Assembly (NCBI RefSeq): GCF_001832885.1
Contig: NZ_MKIQ01000027.1
Coordinates: forward strand, 186,001-250,000
Direction of reading: 5' to 3'
Length of the DNA: 64,000 nt
Origin: Floricoccus penangensis
GTDB lineage: Bacteria > Bacillota > Bacilli > Lactobacillales > Streptococcaceae
Part shown: piece after piece, positions 44,019 to 54,712 of the stretch
Layout: each line of letters starts with the position of its first letter
How positions within the stretch are numbered: the first letter of the stretch is position 1
Position numbers and translations under genes: made by a program
The notes under the pieces: model-generated
What the model was told of the DNA's origin: nothing
The model's database searches: none
Seen by the model: the letters and a program-made list of their open reading frames with translations, nothing else

Positions 44019-46174
44019 TATTTCATGTTCCTTTCTAATCTTCTTGCATAGCGGATAAGTATGTAGATTACGATTAAGTAAATCAAACCAACGATTCCGT
44101 ATACTTTAAATGATTGGAAATTACGAGCAACAATAATTTTACCTGCTTGAAGAAGTTCCACAAGTCCAATTGCACTAATGATTGTTGTATCTTTCAAAGT
44201 AATAATAAATTGGTTAACTAAACTTGGAATTGTAATTTTAACAGCTTGAGGTAAAATTACTTTTCTCATTGTCCTTGCATATGGAACACCTAAACTACGA
44301 CTTGCTTCCATTTGGCCAGTTGGTACTGCTTGAACACCAGAACGGACAATTTCAGCTACATATGCTGAAGAGTTAAGTGTTAGAGCAATTACACCAGCAA
44401 CAAAGTCATTGAGTGGGCTAGCATGTCCAGTGAGCATTTCAAGTAAGTTTGGAATTCCATAGAAGATAAAGATTGCAAGTACCATTAATGGAACACCACG
44501 GATTAAGTCAACATATAATTCAGTAATCTTACGTAGGAAACCACTTGGACTCACGGAGAATAATCCAAAGATTACTCCAATAACTAACGCAAGAATAAAT
44601 GAAACAACAGCTAGAAGGATTGTAACTCCAAGTCCTTTCAATAATTGTTGCCAGTTATTTTTAAGAATTCCAATTACTGTAGTTTCATCTGCTTCATTAT
44701 TAGAAGATTTATTATCTCCAACATATTTATCTACAATTTTATCATATTGACCATTATCTTTGAGTTCAGCTAAACCGTTATTGAACATTTCAATAAGTTC
44801 AGGATTAGATCCTTTTTTAACAGCAAAACCGTACTCACCAATTTTTTCAGGTTTAATAGGTGTTGAGAATTTTCTACCTTGTTTAATAGCGTATTTAACA
44901 ACTGGCTCGTCATCCATGAATGCATCAATACTTGAAGTATTCAAACTTTCATACATAGTATCAGCAGTATCAAATACTTTTATTTTGTAACCATATTTAT
45001 CTTTATTTTTTTCAAGAAAATCTTGAGAGGCAGTACCATTTTTTACTCCGACTGTTAGTCCTTTAAGATCCTCATATGATTTTACTTTATCATTTCCTTC
45101 TTTAACTACAATTGTTGAATTAGCAGTAAAGTAAGGTTCAGAGAAATCAAATACTTTTTTACGTTCATCAGTTATTGACATACCAGCAATCATTCCATCC
45201 GCCTGATTTGCAAGGGTTTGGTCAACTGCAGTTTGGAAACCAACAAAATTCATTTTAATATTGAAGCCTTGATCTTGAGAAATTGCATTCATCAAATCTA
45301 CATCAATACCGACATATTTTTTACTAGAATCTTGGAATTCAAATGGTGCAAATAAACTATCGCTCGAAATGTTATATTGACTTTTCACAGGTGTAGCTTT
45401 TTGGCTTTCCTTTTTAGAATCCTTATTATCAGACTTACCAATATATTTTCCAACTATTTTATCATATTCACCATTTGATTTTAATTCAGCAAGTGAGTCG
45501 TTAAATTGTTTGATAAGTTCTGGATGAGTTCCTTTTTTAACAGCAAAACCGTATCCACCAATTGGCTCAGCAGGCATATTAATAGCGATATCTTTACCTT
45601 GAGTGGCAGTGTAGGCTAAAACTGGTTTTTCATCCATTACGGCATCAACATCACCTATTTTTAAACTATCTAACATTTGTGATGCTTCGTTGAATGTTTT
45701 GACTTTATAGCCATACTCTTTTTCATGTTTTAATATGAATTCTTGAGATATAGTACTGTTTTTTACACCAACAGTTTTACCTTTAAGTTCTTCATAAGAT
45801 TTAATAGGTTTTTCCTTGGTAGTAGCGATTACAATCTCAGATTTATAGTATTGATCTGAAAAATCGAAAATCTTTTTACGTTCGTCGGTGATAGACATAC
45901 CAGCAATCACTCCGTCAACTTGACCTGACAGAAGAGAATTAACTGCTGCATCAAAACCTGGATTAGTAAGATCTAGGTCCCAATTATTCATTTCAGCGAC
46001 TTTATTAATTAAGTCGATGTCGATACCAACATACTTCTTATTTGAATCTTGAAATTCAAATGGTGCGTTGGTTGAGTCACTAGCGATTTTAACTTTTTTC
46101 TCATCAGCATTTGCTGTAAAAACTGAGAAAAATGAAAATAAAAACGTTAGAATAACTAAAAATTTTTTATTCAT
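44018..46174 (-). CDS. glnP: GlnP-type fusion: two substrate-binding domains plus permease
   Basis: Start at 46174 (718 aa), 6 bases after GGAGG on the minus strand; the TTG four codons earlier is part of the ribosome-binding site. Signal peptide at 1-24. Two related SBP_bac_3 domains follow: about 28-250 ([26 protein letters not shown]) and about 265-480 ([24 protein letters not shown]). The permease, about 500-718, has [16 protein letters not shown]-type sequence and the EAA-like loop [20 protein letters not shown]. This is the layout of lactococcal GlnP, which takes up glutamine and glutamate with GlnQ. Confidence 0.94.
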   Translation of the reverse strand: MNKKFLVILTFLFSFFSVFTANADEKKVKIASDSTNAPFEFQDSNKKYVGIDIDLINKVAEMNNWDLDLTNPGFDAAVNSLLSGQVDGVIAGMSITDERKKIFDFSDQYYKSEIVIATTKEKPIKSYEELKGKTVGVKNSTISQEFILKHEKEYGYKVKTFNEASQMLDSLKIGDVDAVMDEKPVLAYTATQGKDIAINMPAEPIGGYGFAVKKGTHPELIKQFNDSLAELKSNGEYDKIVGKYIGKSDNKDSKKESQKATPVKSQYNISSDSLFAPFEFQDSSKKYVGIDVDLMNAISQDQGFNIKMNFVGFQTAVDQTLANQADGMIAGMSITDERKKVFDFSEPYFTANSTIVVKEGNDKVKSYEDLKGLTVGVKNGTASQDFLEKNKDKYGYKIKVFDTADTMYESLNTSSIDAFMDDEPVVKYAIKQGRKFSTPIKPEKIGEYGFAVKKGSNPELIEMFNNGLAELKDNGQYDKIVDKYVGDNKSSNNEADETTVIGILKNNWQQLLKGLGVTILLAVVSFILALVIGVIFGLFSVSPSGFLRKITELYVDLIRGVPLMVLAIFIFYGIPNLLEMLTGHASPLNDFVAGVIALTLNSSAYVAEIVRSGVQAVPTGQMEASRSLGVPYARTMRKVILPQAVKITIPSLVNQFIITLKDTTIISAIGLVELLQAGKIIVARNFQSFKVYGIVGLIYLIVIYILIRYARRLERNMK

Positions 46175-46203
46175 TTTTTCCTCCAAAAATTTTTATACTC
46201 TAA

Positions 46204-46232
46204 ATTATACCAAAAAAAATTAAACGTGTCAG
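46204..46232 (-). promoter_or_regulatory. glnPQ promoter
   Basis: On the minus strand, CTGACA (46232-46227) and TATAAT (46209-46204) with a 17-base spacer, 30 bases before the glnP start. Confidence 0.75.
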
Positions 46233-46252
46233 AAATTATCACATATAAAGAC

Positions 46253-46291
46253 ATATAAAAAGAATGATAACGTTTTAATTATCACTCTTTT
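46253..46291 (-). terminator. Terminator of pbp1A
   Basis: AAAAGA-TGATAA / TTATCA-TCTTTT stem with an 8-base loop; a T run follows on the minus strand. Confidence 0.8.
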
Positions 46292-46300
46292 GTTTAATAT

Positions 46301-48295
46301 TTAATTAGAAACCGTAAGTTCACTACCGTTTCGATAGACACCTTCGGGCATTACCCAGTCCTCATTAGGAACATTTTGAGAAAGATAAGTCATCATTTCT
46401 CTATATACATCTAAAGATACAGCGAGTTTTGGACCATATAAAGGATTTAGTTTGTTTTTATAACCTGTCCATACAGCCATTGAATAGTGTGGAGTATAAC
46501 CGACAAAGTTTTCATCAGGAGCCATCAAATTATCAAGCATTCCATATTCAGCAACTACTTGTTCGAACTGTTCATCAGTATAGTTACTTGTACCAGTTTT
46601 ACCTGCTTGAATAAGTCCCGGAATATAACCATTCGTCATTGTACCTTGAGTAATGACATCTTTGAGCATATCAGTCATCATATATGCAGTTGTTTCTTTC
46701 ATTGCACGGATTTTTTCGGGTTTTAAGTTTGTTTCTTTACCCTCATCATCAATAATTTTAGTTACATAATAAGGTTTTGTATATATACCACCACTTGCAA
46801 AAGCAGCATAAGCAGAAGCCATTTTTTCCGAACTTGCTCCCCATTCTCTTCCGCTCTCGTTTGTATTACTTGAAATACCATTCGGATAACCCATTGTCTG
46901 ATACTTAATATTTAATTTATTTAAGAATTCTGCTGAATTATCAAGTCCAACACTTTCCAGAGTTTTCACTGCAGGTACATTTCTTGATTGAGTAATGGCA
47001 CGTCTAACAGTGATCTGTCCCTGGTATTTATGATCCCAGTTATATAGAGGTATATCTGTACCTGGATAATTGTATGGATTATCTGATAAGTATTTTCCAG
47101 TTGAATCATATACTCCATATTCATATGCTGGAGCATAATCAGTAATTGGTTTCATTGTTGAACCCCAGTCGCGGTCTGTATTGACAGCTTGGTTATTACC
47201 AAAAATTGTTCCAGGATCTTGTTTCCTTGCTCCAATTTGTGCTGCAACGGCACCAGTGCTAACATCAACAACTGTTGAGGCAACTTGCATATCGTTATCT
47301 GGATAAGAAACATATTCATCGCTATTTACAATATCATATAAGTATTTTTGAGCATTTGTATCTAAAGTAGTATATACTTTTAATCCACCGGTAGTAACAT
47401 CTTGTCCAGTATCATTTTTGACTTGTTCAATTACTTGTTTGAGAAAATTATCTGCGTATGCAGGAATAGTGATAGAAGGTGATAGTTTTTGAAGCCCTTC
47501 ATCAATCGGGGCTGCAACTGCTTTATCATAATCATCTTTAGAAATTTTTTCATATTGTAACATAGATGAAAGTACTGTGTTACGTCTTGTCTTAGCAGCC
47601 TCTGGATTTGTATATGGATTATATCCATTAGGAGATTGTGGCATACCTGCTAGTAGTGCTAGTTGAGAAAGCGATAAATCTTTTAATTCTTTACCATAGT
47701 AGGCTTTTGCAGCAGTACGCATTCCATAATATCCATTTGCCATATATACCTTATTTATATAGAAGGTAAGTATTTCTTCTTTTGATGCTTTACGTTCTAA
47801 CTGAACTGATAGCCATGCTTCTTGGGCTTTACGTTTGACATTTTGGTCACTCTTATTAGTAGAGAAATATGAAAGCTTGATAAGTTGCTGAGTTAAAGTT
47901 GAACCACCCTGTGTAGTGTCGCTTTTTGCGTTGTGAAGAACACTACCCATTATACGTACAGGATCGACACCGCGGTGATTGAAAAATCTATGATCTTCTA
48001 TTGATGTAATTGCATCAACAAGAGTTAAAGGAATCTCATTTGTTGCAACCATTTCTCTTTTTTCTTGACCTAAATCTGCAATTATATTTCCATCTTTGTC
48101 ATAAACAATAGACGAAGGCTTGCTTTCAAGCTTTGAAACATCGAGCTTTGGAGCAGTTGTAGCGTAATGAATAAATAATCCACTCCCTATTAAAAATGCT
48201 AAGATGAAAAGAGATAAAAATATTATTAATGAATACTTTATAATTTTACGCATAAGTTTATTCTGATTTTTTGATTTCCTATCAGAACTTGTCAT
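46301..48295 (-). CDS. pbp1A: Class A penicillin-binding protein 1A
   Basis: 664 residues. A cytoplasmic tail and a membrane helix at 21-43. The GT51 glycosyltransferase has EDHRF at 100-104 with [11 protein letters not shown] and the later [14 protein letters not shown]. The transpeptidase has STMK (Ser379), SRN (437-439) and KTG (566-568). The usual Ser/Asn-rich tail of pneumococcal PBP1a is nearly absent. It polymerises and cross-links peptidoglycan. The gene overlaps recU by 14 bases, the standard recU-pbp1A operon of Gram-positives. Confidence 0.95.
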   Translation of the reverse strand: MTSSDRKSKNQNKLMRKIIKYSLIIFLSLFILAFLIGSGLFIHYATTAPKLDVSKLESKPSSIVYDKDGNIIADLGQEKREMVATNEIPLTLVDAITSIEDHRFFNHRGVDPVRIMGSVLHNAKSDTTQGGSTLTQQLIKLSYFSTNKSDQNVKRKAQEAWLSVQLERKASKEEILTFYINKVYMANGYYGMRTAAKAYYGKELKDLSLSQLALLAGMPQSPNGYNPYTNPEAAKTRRNTVLSSMLQYEKISKDDYDKAVAAPIDEGLQKLSPSITIPAYADNFLKQVIEQVKNDTGQDVTTGGLKVYTTLDTNAQKYLYDIVNSDEYVSYPDNDMQVASTVVDVSTGAVAAQIGARKQDPGTIFGNNQAVNTDRDWGSTMKPITDYAPAYEYGVYDSTGKYLSDNPYNYPGTDIPLYNWDHKYQGQITVRRAITQSRNVPAVKTLESVGLDNSAEFLNKLNIKYQTMGYPNGISSNTNESGREWGASSEKMASAYAAFASGGIYTKPYYVTKIIDDEGKETNLKPEKIRAMKETTAYMMTDMLKDVITQGTMTNGYIPGLIQAGKTGTSNYTDEQFEQVVAEYGMLDNLMAPDENFVGYTPHYSMAVWTGYKNKLNPLYGPKLAVSLDVYREMMTYLSQNVPNEDWVMPEGVYRNGSELTVSN

Positions 48296-48929
48296 TTTGG
48301 TGTCCCCCTAAATACAATTTATTAATTATTTCTAAATATGGAATTCTTGGAATTTGACTCATTTCGATGCTATATCCATTCTCTCTAATGTAGGATAGTG
48401 GAATGGACTTTTTTCCATCTCTTAAATCATAGTAACTGGTTAAGAATTTTGAGTCTAAATAATATGTTTCCTTAAGTTTTGAAAAATGGAATAGCACAAA
48501 GGATATACCACCTTGCTTTCTTACTTTTTCCATATGTCTAATTTGATGCTCATGGAAGTTTTTCAAAGGAAAGGTTGTCGTTTGATTGGTTTCTTTGGCT
48601 TCGAAATCTATATATTTTCCTTTGTATACACCTGAGTAATCGGTTGTAGATGCCTGTTTGAAGTATGCTTCAACAATTTTTGCACGACTTCTCCTAGGGT
48701 AATCTACTTTAACTATCTGAATTGGTGTAGGTTTTTTATGAATGACAGCAATATCATGAACTAAATAATATTCATTAGTTGCATTTATTTCTGTTTCAAA
48801 ACTCATTCCGCGATTAGCAAAATTAACTTTATTGTTATTATTATCCTTATTTGAAGGAGTAGTTTTTTTAATACCATTTGGATATTTCACCTTAGTACTC
48901 CTTTGATAGTGATTGTTTACTATTGCCAA
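48282..48929 (-). CDS. recU: Holliday junction resolvase RecU
   Basis: 215 residues. Starts with basic NYPNG-type residues (VKYPNGIKK). The nuclease core [48 protein letters not shown] contains the catalytic Asp, Glu and Lys. [14 protein letters not shown] and [10 protein letters not shown] complete the family pattern. RecU resolves Holliday junctions and helps chromosome segregation. It is upstream of pbp1A in the same operon and divergent from ypsA. Confidence 0.95.
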   Translation of the reverse strand: MAIVNNHYQRSTKVKYPNGIKKTTPSNKDNNNNKVNFANRGMSFETEINATNEYYLVHDIAVIHKKPTPIQIVKVDYPRRSRAKIVEAYFKQASTTDYSGVYKGKYIDFEAKETNQTTTFPLKNFHEHQIRHMEKVRKQGGISFVLFHFSKLKETYYLDSKFLTSYYDLRDGKKSIPLSYIRENGYSIEMSQIPRIPYLEIINKLYLGGHQNDKF

Positions 48930-48992
48930 AATGCATTCGACATAGCTATAATGATTATAACATAAAAAAAATAATTGAGGCAGAGTATTTAA

Positions 48993-49529
48993 ATGAAAAG
49001 TTTACTTATATGTGGTTATAAAGATTATGAATTAGCTATATTTAAGAGTAGTGATCCTAGAATTACAGTTATAAAAAAAGATATAAAAAAACATTTATTA
49101 AAATTTATTGATGAAGGATTAGAATGGTTAATATTTTCTGGAAATAAAGGTTTTGAGTTTTGGGCATATGAAGTAGCAAATGAATTAAAGGGTGATTATA
49201 ATTTGCAGCTAGCAGTTATATTCAATTTCAAGACCCATGGAGAAAACTGGAATGAAGAAGGGAAAATGATTATTTCAGAATATCTTAAGGCAGATTTTGT
49301 ACAGTATGCATATGATAAATATGAAAATCCTGGTCAATTTAAAGAATATAATAGATTCCTGTTAAATCATACTGATGGATGTTTTTATTTTTATGATCAA
49401 GAACATGAGACAAATTTTAAATATTTATTGAAGATGGTTCAAGAAAAAGAAGATTATGAAAGTTTTGGAATTGATTTTGAAGAACTTGAAGAATTTTCTA
49501 GAGAGCTAAATGATGACTATTCATCTTGA
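48993..49529 (+). CDS. ypsA: YpsA (DUF1273, SLOG superfamily)
   Basis: 178 residues; AATTGAGGCAG upstream. The family pattern is visible: [37 protein letters not shown], then [36 protein letters not shown]. The SLOG fold suggests a nucleotide-derived ligand. In Bacillus and Staphylococcus YpsA influences cell division. Here it is followed by gpsB, the standard arrangement. Confidence 0.9.
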   Translation: MKSLLICGYKDYELAIFKSSDPRITVIKKDIKKHLLKFIDEGLEWLIFSGNKGFEFWAYEVANELKGDYNLQLAVIFNFKTHGENWNEEGKMIISEYLKADFVQYAYDKYENPGQFKEYNRFLLNHTDGCFYFYDQEHETNFKYLLKMVQEKEDYESFGIDFEELEEFSRELNDDYSS

Positions 49530-49593
49530 AAGCTAATAGTCTTTCTGATAGAATTGTTTTAGAAAAAGTATAACGAATATCAAGGAGATATTA

Positions 49594-49995
49594 ATGGCGA
49601 ATTTTAATTTTACCCCAAAAGATATATATGAGAAGCATTTTGATAAAAAAATGAGAGGATATGATCCAGAACAAGTTGATGTAGTACTTGATGAAATTAT
49701 TAGAGACTATGAAACTTATGAAGACGAGATTCTTAGTTTAAGAGAAGAAAATGAATTTCTGCGTTCAAAAATATCAAAAATGCAGGAAAAACCTAATAAT
49801 GCTGAAGATGGTGATACAAAGCGTATTGAACCTGCTCAAATTATTGCTGCGACTGAAAAAGCTAAACAAGTTTCACCAAGAAAGCAATATCAAGAAGGCT
49901 CAAACTTTGATGTTTTGAAAAGATTGTCACGTTTGGAATTGGCAGTATTTGGTGCACAAGACAAAAAACTTGAAGACACAAATGAAATTGTTTAA
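49594..49995 (+). CDS. gpsB: Cell-division regulator GpsB
   Basis: 133 residues. The DivIVA-like N-terminal domain (residues 4-70: FTPKDIYEKHFDKKMRGYDPEQVDVVLDEII) is followed by a coiled coil, a variable linker (about 75-105) and the trimerising C-terminal helix (VLKRLSRLELAVFG, about 110-125). GpsB links peptidoglycan synthases such as class A PBPs, StkP and the divisome, balancing septal and peripheral growth. CAAGGAGA precedes ATG. It is divergent from pbp1A, whose product it often binds. Confidence 0.95.
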   Translation: MANFNFTPKDIYEKHFDKKMRGYDPEQVDVVLDEIIRDYETYEDEILSLREENEFLRSKISKMQEKPNNAEDGDTKRIEPAQIIAATEKAKQVSPRKQYQEGSNFDVLKRLSRLELAVFGAQDKKLEDTNEIV

Positions 49996-50013
49996 ATATT
50001 AATTGAATTAGCT

Positions 50014-50042
50014 TTGATTTATATATAAATATTTGATATAAT
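50014..50042 (+). promoter_or_regulatory. rnpB promoter
   Basis: TTGATT at 50014-50019 and TATAAT at 50037-50042 with a 17-base spacer, just upstream of the RNase P RNA. Confidence 0.75.
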
Positions 50043-50045
50043 GGG

Positions 50046-50412
50046 AGAGCAATTTTCGGATAATCGCGCTATTTTATGGTGAGGAAAGTCCATGCTCGCA
50101 CAGGCTGCGATGCCTGTAGTGATTGTGCTAGGTGAAACAATAAGCCTAGGGACGTAAGTTACGGCTGAAAAATTCGCTAAGTAGTTTTATATGCGGAGAG
50201 TATCTGTAAAAGTGCCAAAGAGACGAGTTTAGCTGGAAACGGTTAAAGTGGAACGTGGTAAACCCCTCAAGCGAGCAACCCAAACTTTGGTAGGGGCACT
50301 TGTCAAGCGGAATTGAACGTGAGACGAGGTCGATATGACAGACAGATGATTATCGAAGGTGTAAGGCCTGGTTACACTGGAACAAAACATGGCTTATAGA
50401 AAATTGTTTTAC
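50046..50412 (+). ncRNA. rnpB: RNase P RNA (bacterial B type)
   Basis: The conserved blocks are present: GAGGAAAGTCCATGCTCGCAC near the 5' end (50091-50111), the GAAAC.GG elements, GTAAACCCC and AGCAACCCAA in the centre, and GACAGA with AACAAAACATGGCTTATAG near the 3' end. The ends pair (CAATTTTC with GAAAATTG). It is the catalytic RNA that removes tRNA 5' leaders. It sits between gpsB and the rlmL-like gene, as in streptococci. Ends are approximate by a few bases. Confidence 0.95.
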
Positions 50413-50419
50413 AGGATAT

Positions 50420-50447
50420 GGCTGGGTTTTTGCTCAGCCGTTTTTTT
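50420..50447 (+). terminator. Terminator of rnpB
   Basis: GGCTGG-G / C-TCAGCC hairpin with a TTTTTG-like loop and seven T residues. Confidence 0.85.
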
Positions 50448-50464
50448 AAAGAATAAGGATAAAT

Positions 50465-51613
50465 ATGACTGAAAATTATAAATTAGTAGCTACAAGTGCT
50501 GCAGGTATTGAATCATTGGTATCAAGAGAGTTAAAAGAATTAGGAATTGAAAATAAAATTGATGATAATTCACGTGTTTTATTTTCAGGTAACAATGAAA
50601 CTATAGCATTAGCCAATCTTTGGCTTAGGACAGCAGATCGTGTAAAAATTATTGTGGGTGAATTTGAGGCAAATACTTTTGAAGAACTTTTTCAAGGTGT
50701 TTTAGCATTAAATTGGCAAGATTACTTACCACTTGGATATGCTTTCCCAGTTACAAAAGCAAAATCTGTGAAATCAACATTGCATAATGAACCAAGTATT
50801 CAAGCAATTACAAAGAAAGCAATTGTAAAAAAATTACAAACTCATTTTCACCGTCCAGATGGAGTTCCACTTATTGAAAACGGTCCTGTAGTACCTATTG
50901 AAGTAAGCATTCATAAAAATAAAGCAACGATATTGATTGATACAAGTGGTGAAAGTCTTTTCAAAAGAGGGTATCGTATTGATAAAGGCGGAGCACCTAT
51001 TAAAGAAAATATGGCTGCATCTATCATTATGCTTACAAATTGGCGTGTGAATATGAAGCGACCATTCGTTGATCCTACATGTGGTAGTGGAACATTTCCA
51101 ATTGAAGCAGCTATGATTGCAAGAAATATTGCACCAGGATTAAGACGTAATTTCATTTGTGAAGAATGGAACTGGTTTGGAAAAGATACATTCAATAAAC
51201 TTAGAGCTGAAGCTAAAGGTAAAATAAATAAAGATATTGAATTAGATATTTCTGGATTTGATATTGATGGACGTATGGTTGAAATCGCTAAAGAGAATGC
51301 AAAAGTTGCGGGTGTTTATGATGATATCAACTTTAAACAAATGCGTTTACAAGATTTTCATACAGATAAAGAAGATGGTGTTATAGTATCAAACCCACCT
51401 TATGGAGAACGACTTCTTAAATTTGAAGACGTAAAAGTTCTATATAAGGAAATGGGAGAGGTCTTTAGACCACTTACAACATGGAGTAAATATATTCTAA
51501 CAAGTGATTTGATGTTCGAAGAAAAATATGGTCAAAAGGCAACCAAGAAACGTAAACTATATAATGGTACATTGCGTGTTGACCTATATCAATATTTTGG
51601 GAAAAGAAAATGA
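50465..51613 (+). CDS. ypsC: THUMP-domain class I RNA methyltransferase (YpsC/RlmL-like)
   Basis: 382 residues. THUMP domain at about 45-155, then a SAM-dependent methyltransferase: PFVDPTCGSGTFPIEAAMIARN is the SAM loop, FDIDGRMVEIAKENA motif II, and IVSNPPYGERL the catalytic NPPY motif of N-methylation. It resembles the N-terminal methyltransferase of RlmL, which makes m2G in 23S rRNA. Its place after rnpB and before mapZ is the standard streptococcal order. The stop overlaps the mapZ start as ATGA. Confidence 0.92.
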   Translation: MTENYKLVATSAAGIESLVSRELKELGIENKIDDNSRVLFSGNNETIALANLWLRTADRVKIIVGEFEANTFEELFQGVLALNWQDYLPLGYAFPVTKAKSVKSTLHNEPSIQAITKKAIVKKLQTHFHRPDGVPLIENGPVVPIEVSIHKNKATILIDTSGESLFKRGYRIDKGGAPIKENMAASIIMLTNWRVNMKRPFVDPTCGSGTFPIEAAMIARNIAPGLRRNFICEEWNWFGKDTFNKLRAEAKGKINKDIELDISGFDIDGRMVEIAKENAKVAGVYDDINFKQMRLQDFHTDKEDGVIVSNPPYGERLLKFEDVKVLYKEMGEVFRPLTTWSKYILTSDLMFEEKYGQKATKKRKLYNGTLRVDLYQYFGKRK

Positions 51614-53181
51614 CAGAGAAAGATAAGATAAAAAAAGAAGAAGTTGAATCTACTGCAGACTCATCAACTACTAATAAAGAAACAAATAAAGATGATTCAT
51701 TGGGAAGTAGAGATGTTTTAAAGGAAACATTGGAGACTGAGCAACTAAATGATGAAAATAAGGATTCTGATTCAGCAAATGAAAATAAATTAAATAATGA
51801 TTTGGATGATTCTGAGGAAATTAGAATCCATAAAGAAGAAGTTTTAGATTTTGTAAAAGCTTCTGATTTAACTATAGAAGAAATCAGAGATATTGCTGAG
51901 GCCCAAGAGAATAAAAATAAAGAAAATGAATCAGTTTTAGATGCATATATTAGGCAACATCGTGGTGAGATTGAGGCAAGTAAGAAAATTCGTAAAGAAG
52001 ATATAATTGACCATTTGAATGAATTAGCTGAAAAAAATCCCCAATTAATTTCTGAAGTTAATAAAACAGATGAAAAAATAGTTCCAGATAATGTTGTTAA
52101 TTTAGTTATTAACAAAGATGAAACTAAAAAGGATGAAAATAATTCTACTGATGAAGATATTTTAAAAAAATCAGATGAAGATTCTGATTTAGAAAAATCA
52201 AAAACTAAGTCAAAAAAGACATGGGTTTATGTTCTTCTTGCTTTACTTGCTTTGTTTGCTGCCGGAGGCATTGCTGTTACACAAGCTAACAAAAAAGCAG
52301 CAATGGAACGTGAAGAACAAGCATTAAAAGCCGCCAATTTAAAGAAAAAAGAAGATAATTTTGAATCACTATTTAATACTTACTATACTGACGATAAACA
52401 TACTGCAGTTAAAAACGATATGATTAACAGTTTAGATGAATTAAAAGATGCATTAGAAAAAACTAAAGACACAGACAAATACAATGAATTCAAGGGTGAA
52501 GTTGATAATCTTAAGAAACAAGTAGACTCATTAAATGTAATTAATTCAAAGTTTAATAAGCCTGTAATTGTGGATGGTAAACTTATTAAAGATGCTCACG
52601 CGAAACCGAATGTGGATTTTGTTGTAAATAAATCTGGACTTCCTGAACTTGATCAAACAATTGATGAAGCAGTTGCAATGGGTAAAAAACAACAAGCAGA
52701 AGATATAAAGAAGGCTGAAGAAGCAAAGAAAAAAGCTGAACAAGATAAGAAGAAAGCCGAAGAAGCAAAGAAAAAAGCTGAAGATGACAAAAAAGCTCAA
52801 GATGCAGCGGCACAAGCAGCTGCTCAGCAAGCTCAAGCTGCTCAAACAGAGCAACAACAGTCGGCAGCAAGCAATCAGACACAAGGAGGGATTGATAATC
52901 TCTCGCGAGTACCTATAAATCAAGCAGCAGTTGACGATACATCTAATCCTGCTTGGTTATGGAAAGACGGTGTACTTGATGGTATTGTAAATACATCAAG
53001 ACAGCGTGGTTACTTCAAAGGGAATGAATATTATGTTACTCCTGTAAATATTATAAATGGCAATGGATACTATAATATGTATAAAACAGATGGAACATAT
53101 TTATTTAGTATCAATTGTAAGACTGGTTATTACTTTGGTAATGGATCGTCTGGAAGTCCAGGAAAAAATTCCGATTTTTAA
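51610..53181 (+). CDS. mapZ: Mid-cell-anchored protein MapZ (LocZ)
   Basis: 523 residues. A long acidic cytoplasmic region (1-203) with Thr-rich parts is where the Ser/Thr kinase StkP phosphorylates MapZ in pneumococcus. One membrane helix spans 204-225. An extracellular helical domain (about 230-355) is followed by an Ala/Lys/Glu repeat stalk (AEEAKKKAEQDKKKAEEAKKK, about 360-395), a Gln/Ala linker and a C-terminal globular domain (about 430-523; WLWKDGVLDGIVNTSRQRGYF). MapZ binds peptidoglycan and marks the division site for FtsZ. Synteny and domain order make the call firm. Confidence 0.9.
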   Translation: MTEKDKIKKEEVESTADSSTTNKETNKDDSLGSRDVLKETLETEQLNDENKDSDSANENKLNNDLDDSEEIRIHKEEVLDFVKASDLTIEEIRDIAEAQENKNKENESVLDAYIRQHRGEIEASKKIRKEDIIDHLNELAEKNPQLISEVNKTDEKIVPDNVVNLVINKDETKKDENNSTDEDILKKSDEDSDLEKSKTKSKKTWVYVLLALLALFAAGGIAVTQANKKAAMEREEQALKAANLKKKEDNFESLFNTYYTDDKHTAVKNDMINSLDELKDALEKTKDTDKYNEFKGEVDNLKKQVDSLNVINSKFNKPVIVDGKLIKDAHAKPNVDFVVNKSGLPELDQTIDEAVAMGKKQQAEDIKKAEEAKKKAEQDKKKAEEAKKKAEDDKKAQDAAAQAAAQQAQAAQTEQQQSAASNQTQGGIDNLSRVPINQAAVDDTSNPAWLWKDGVLDGIVNTSRQRGYFKGNEYYVTPVNIINGNGYYNMYKTDGTYLFSINCKTGYYFGNGSSGSPGKNSDF

Positions 53182-53234
53182 TATTTAAGCATTATTTTCT
53201 TAACTATCTAATTGAATTATGACTTAAAGTTCGT

Positions 53235-53265
53235 AAATCGCCAATCATTTGGTGGTTTTTTCTTT
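53235..53265 (+). terminator. Rho-independent terminator after mapZ
   Basis: AAATCGCCAA / TTGGTGGTTT stem (two G-T pairs) with a TCAT loop and TTTCTTTTT. Confidence 0.8.
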
Positions 53266-53329
53266 TTGGACTTGACTAATTACGAAAATTACTTAATAAT
53301 AGTAATATCAATATAATATAGGAGAAAAA

Positions 53330-54622
53330 ATGTTAGAACGTTATACTCGCCCTGAAATGGGAGCAATTTGGACTGAGGAAAATAAATATCGCGCATGGCT
53401 TGAAGTTGAAATTTTAGCCGATGAGGCATGGGCAGAACTTGGTGAAATTCCAACTGAAGACGTTGCAAAAATTCGTGAAAATGCTGATTTTGACATTAAT
53501 CGTATTTTAGAAATTGAAAAAGAAACTCGCCATGACGTTGTAGCATTCACAAGAGCGGTATCTGAAACTCTAGGTGATGAAAGAAAATGGGTTCATTATG
53601 GACTTACATCTACTGACGTTGTTGATACAGCATATGGTTATTTATATAAACAAGCAAATGACATTTTAAGACAAGATTTAAAAAACTTTTTAGAAATTAT
53701 TGGTAATAAGGCTCGTGATCATAAGTACACCGTAATGATGGGACGTACGCATGGTGTGCATGCCGAACCAACAACATTCGGTCTTAAACTTGCTACTTGG
53801 TATTCAGAGATGAAACGTAATATTGAAAGATTTGAGGCAGCAGCAAAAGGTGTTGAAGCTGGTAAAATTTCAGGTGCCGTGGGTACTTTTGCAAATATTC
53901 CTCCATTCGTTGAGGAATATGTTTGTAACGAGTTAGGAATTCGAGCACAGGAGATTTCAACTCAAGTGTTACCAAGGGATTTACATGCTGAATACTTTTC
54001 AACTTTAGCTATTATTGCGACAAGTATTGAAAGAATGGCAACTGAAATTCGTGGTCTTCAAAAATCGGAACAACGAGAAGTTGAAGAATTCTTTGCTAAG
54101 GGTCAAAAAGGATCTTCAGCAATGCCTCATAAACGCAATCCTATTGGATCAGAAAATATGACAGGGCTTGCACGCGTTGTTCGCGGTCATGCTGTAACAG
54201 CATTTGAAGATATTGCACTTTGGCATGAACGTGATATTTCTCATTCATCAGCTGAAAGAATTATTGCACCTGATACAACTATTTTAGTTGATTATATGCT
54301 AAATCGTTTTGGAAATATTGTTAAGAACTTGACTGTTTTCCCTGAAAATATGCGTCGAAATATGGATGCTACTTTTGGTTTGATTTATAGTCAGCATGTA
54401 ATGCTTAAATTAATTGAAAAAGGAATGGCTCGTGAAGCTGCATATGATTTAGTTCAACCACTAACAGCTAAATCTTGGGATGAGCAAGTGATGTTCCGAC
54501 CTTTAGTTGAAGAAAATGAACAAATACGTCAATACTTAACTGATAAAGATATTGATGCAGCGTTTGACTATAATTATCATTTGAATCGCGTTGATGAAAT
54601 CTTTGATAGAGTAGGATTGTAA
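53330..54622 (+). CDS. purB: Adenylosuccinate lyase
   Basis: 430 residues, AGGAGA before ATG. The fumarase/aspartase superfamily signature [15 protein letters not shown] is clear. [14 protein letters not shown] holds the general acid His, and [16 protein letters not shown] the earlier substrate loop. It cleaves SAICAR and adenylosuccinate to fumarate and AICAR or AMP, in purine synthesis. It is transcribed alone, with a terminator 28 bases after the stop. Two purine genes (guaC, purB) are in this window but not linked. Confidence 0.97.
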   Translation: MLERYTRPEMGAIWTEENKYRAWLEVEILADEAWAELGEIPTEDVAKIRENADFDINRILEIEKETRHDVVAFTRAVSETLGDERKWVHYGLTSTDVVDTAYGYLYKQANDILRQDLKNFLEIIGNKARDHKYTVMMGRTHGVHAEPTTFGLKLATWYSEMKRNIERFEAAAKGVEAGKISGAVGTFANIPPFVEEYVCNELGIRAQEISTQVLPRDLHAEYFSTLAIIATSIERMATEIRGLQKSEQREVEEFFAKGQKGSSAMPHKRNPIGSENMTGLARVVRGHAVTAFEDIALWHERDISHSSAERIIAPDTTILVDYMLNRFGNIVKNLTVFPENMRRNMDATFGLIYSQHVMLKLIEKGMAREAAYDLVQPLTAKSWDEQVMFRPLVEENEQIRQYLTDKDIDAAFDYNYHLNRVDEIFDRVGL

Positions 54623-54650
54623 TTTATAATTATATAACTACTATTTTCTG

Positions 54651-54678
54651 AAAAAGTGAGAAAATCTCACTTTTTTTT
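54651..54678 (+). terminator. Rho-independent terminator of purB
   Basis: AAAAAGTGAGA / TCTCACTTTTT stem with a 3-base loop. Confidence 0.88.
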
Positions 54679-54712
54679 GATACAATATATTAAAATCTTG
54701 TAGGAGAATGAT

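Noticed and set aside
52600-52900. Long open frames on the minus strand inside mapZ
   Set aside because: They mirror the Ala/Lys/Glu repeat codons of mapZ on the plus strand and have no ribosome-binding sites; shadows.
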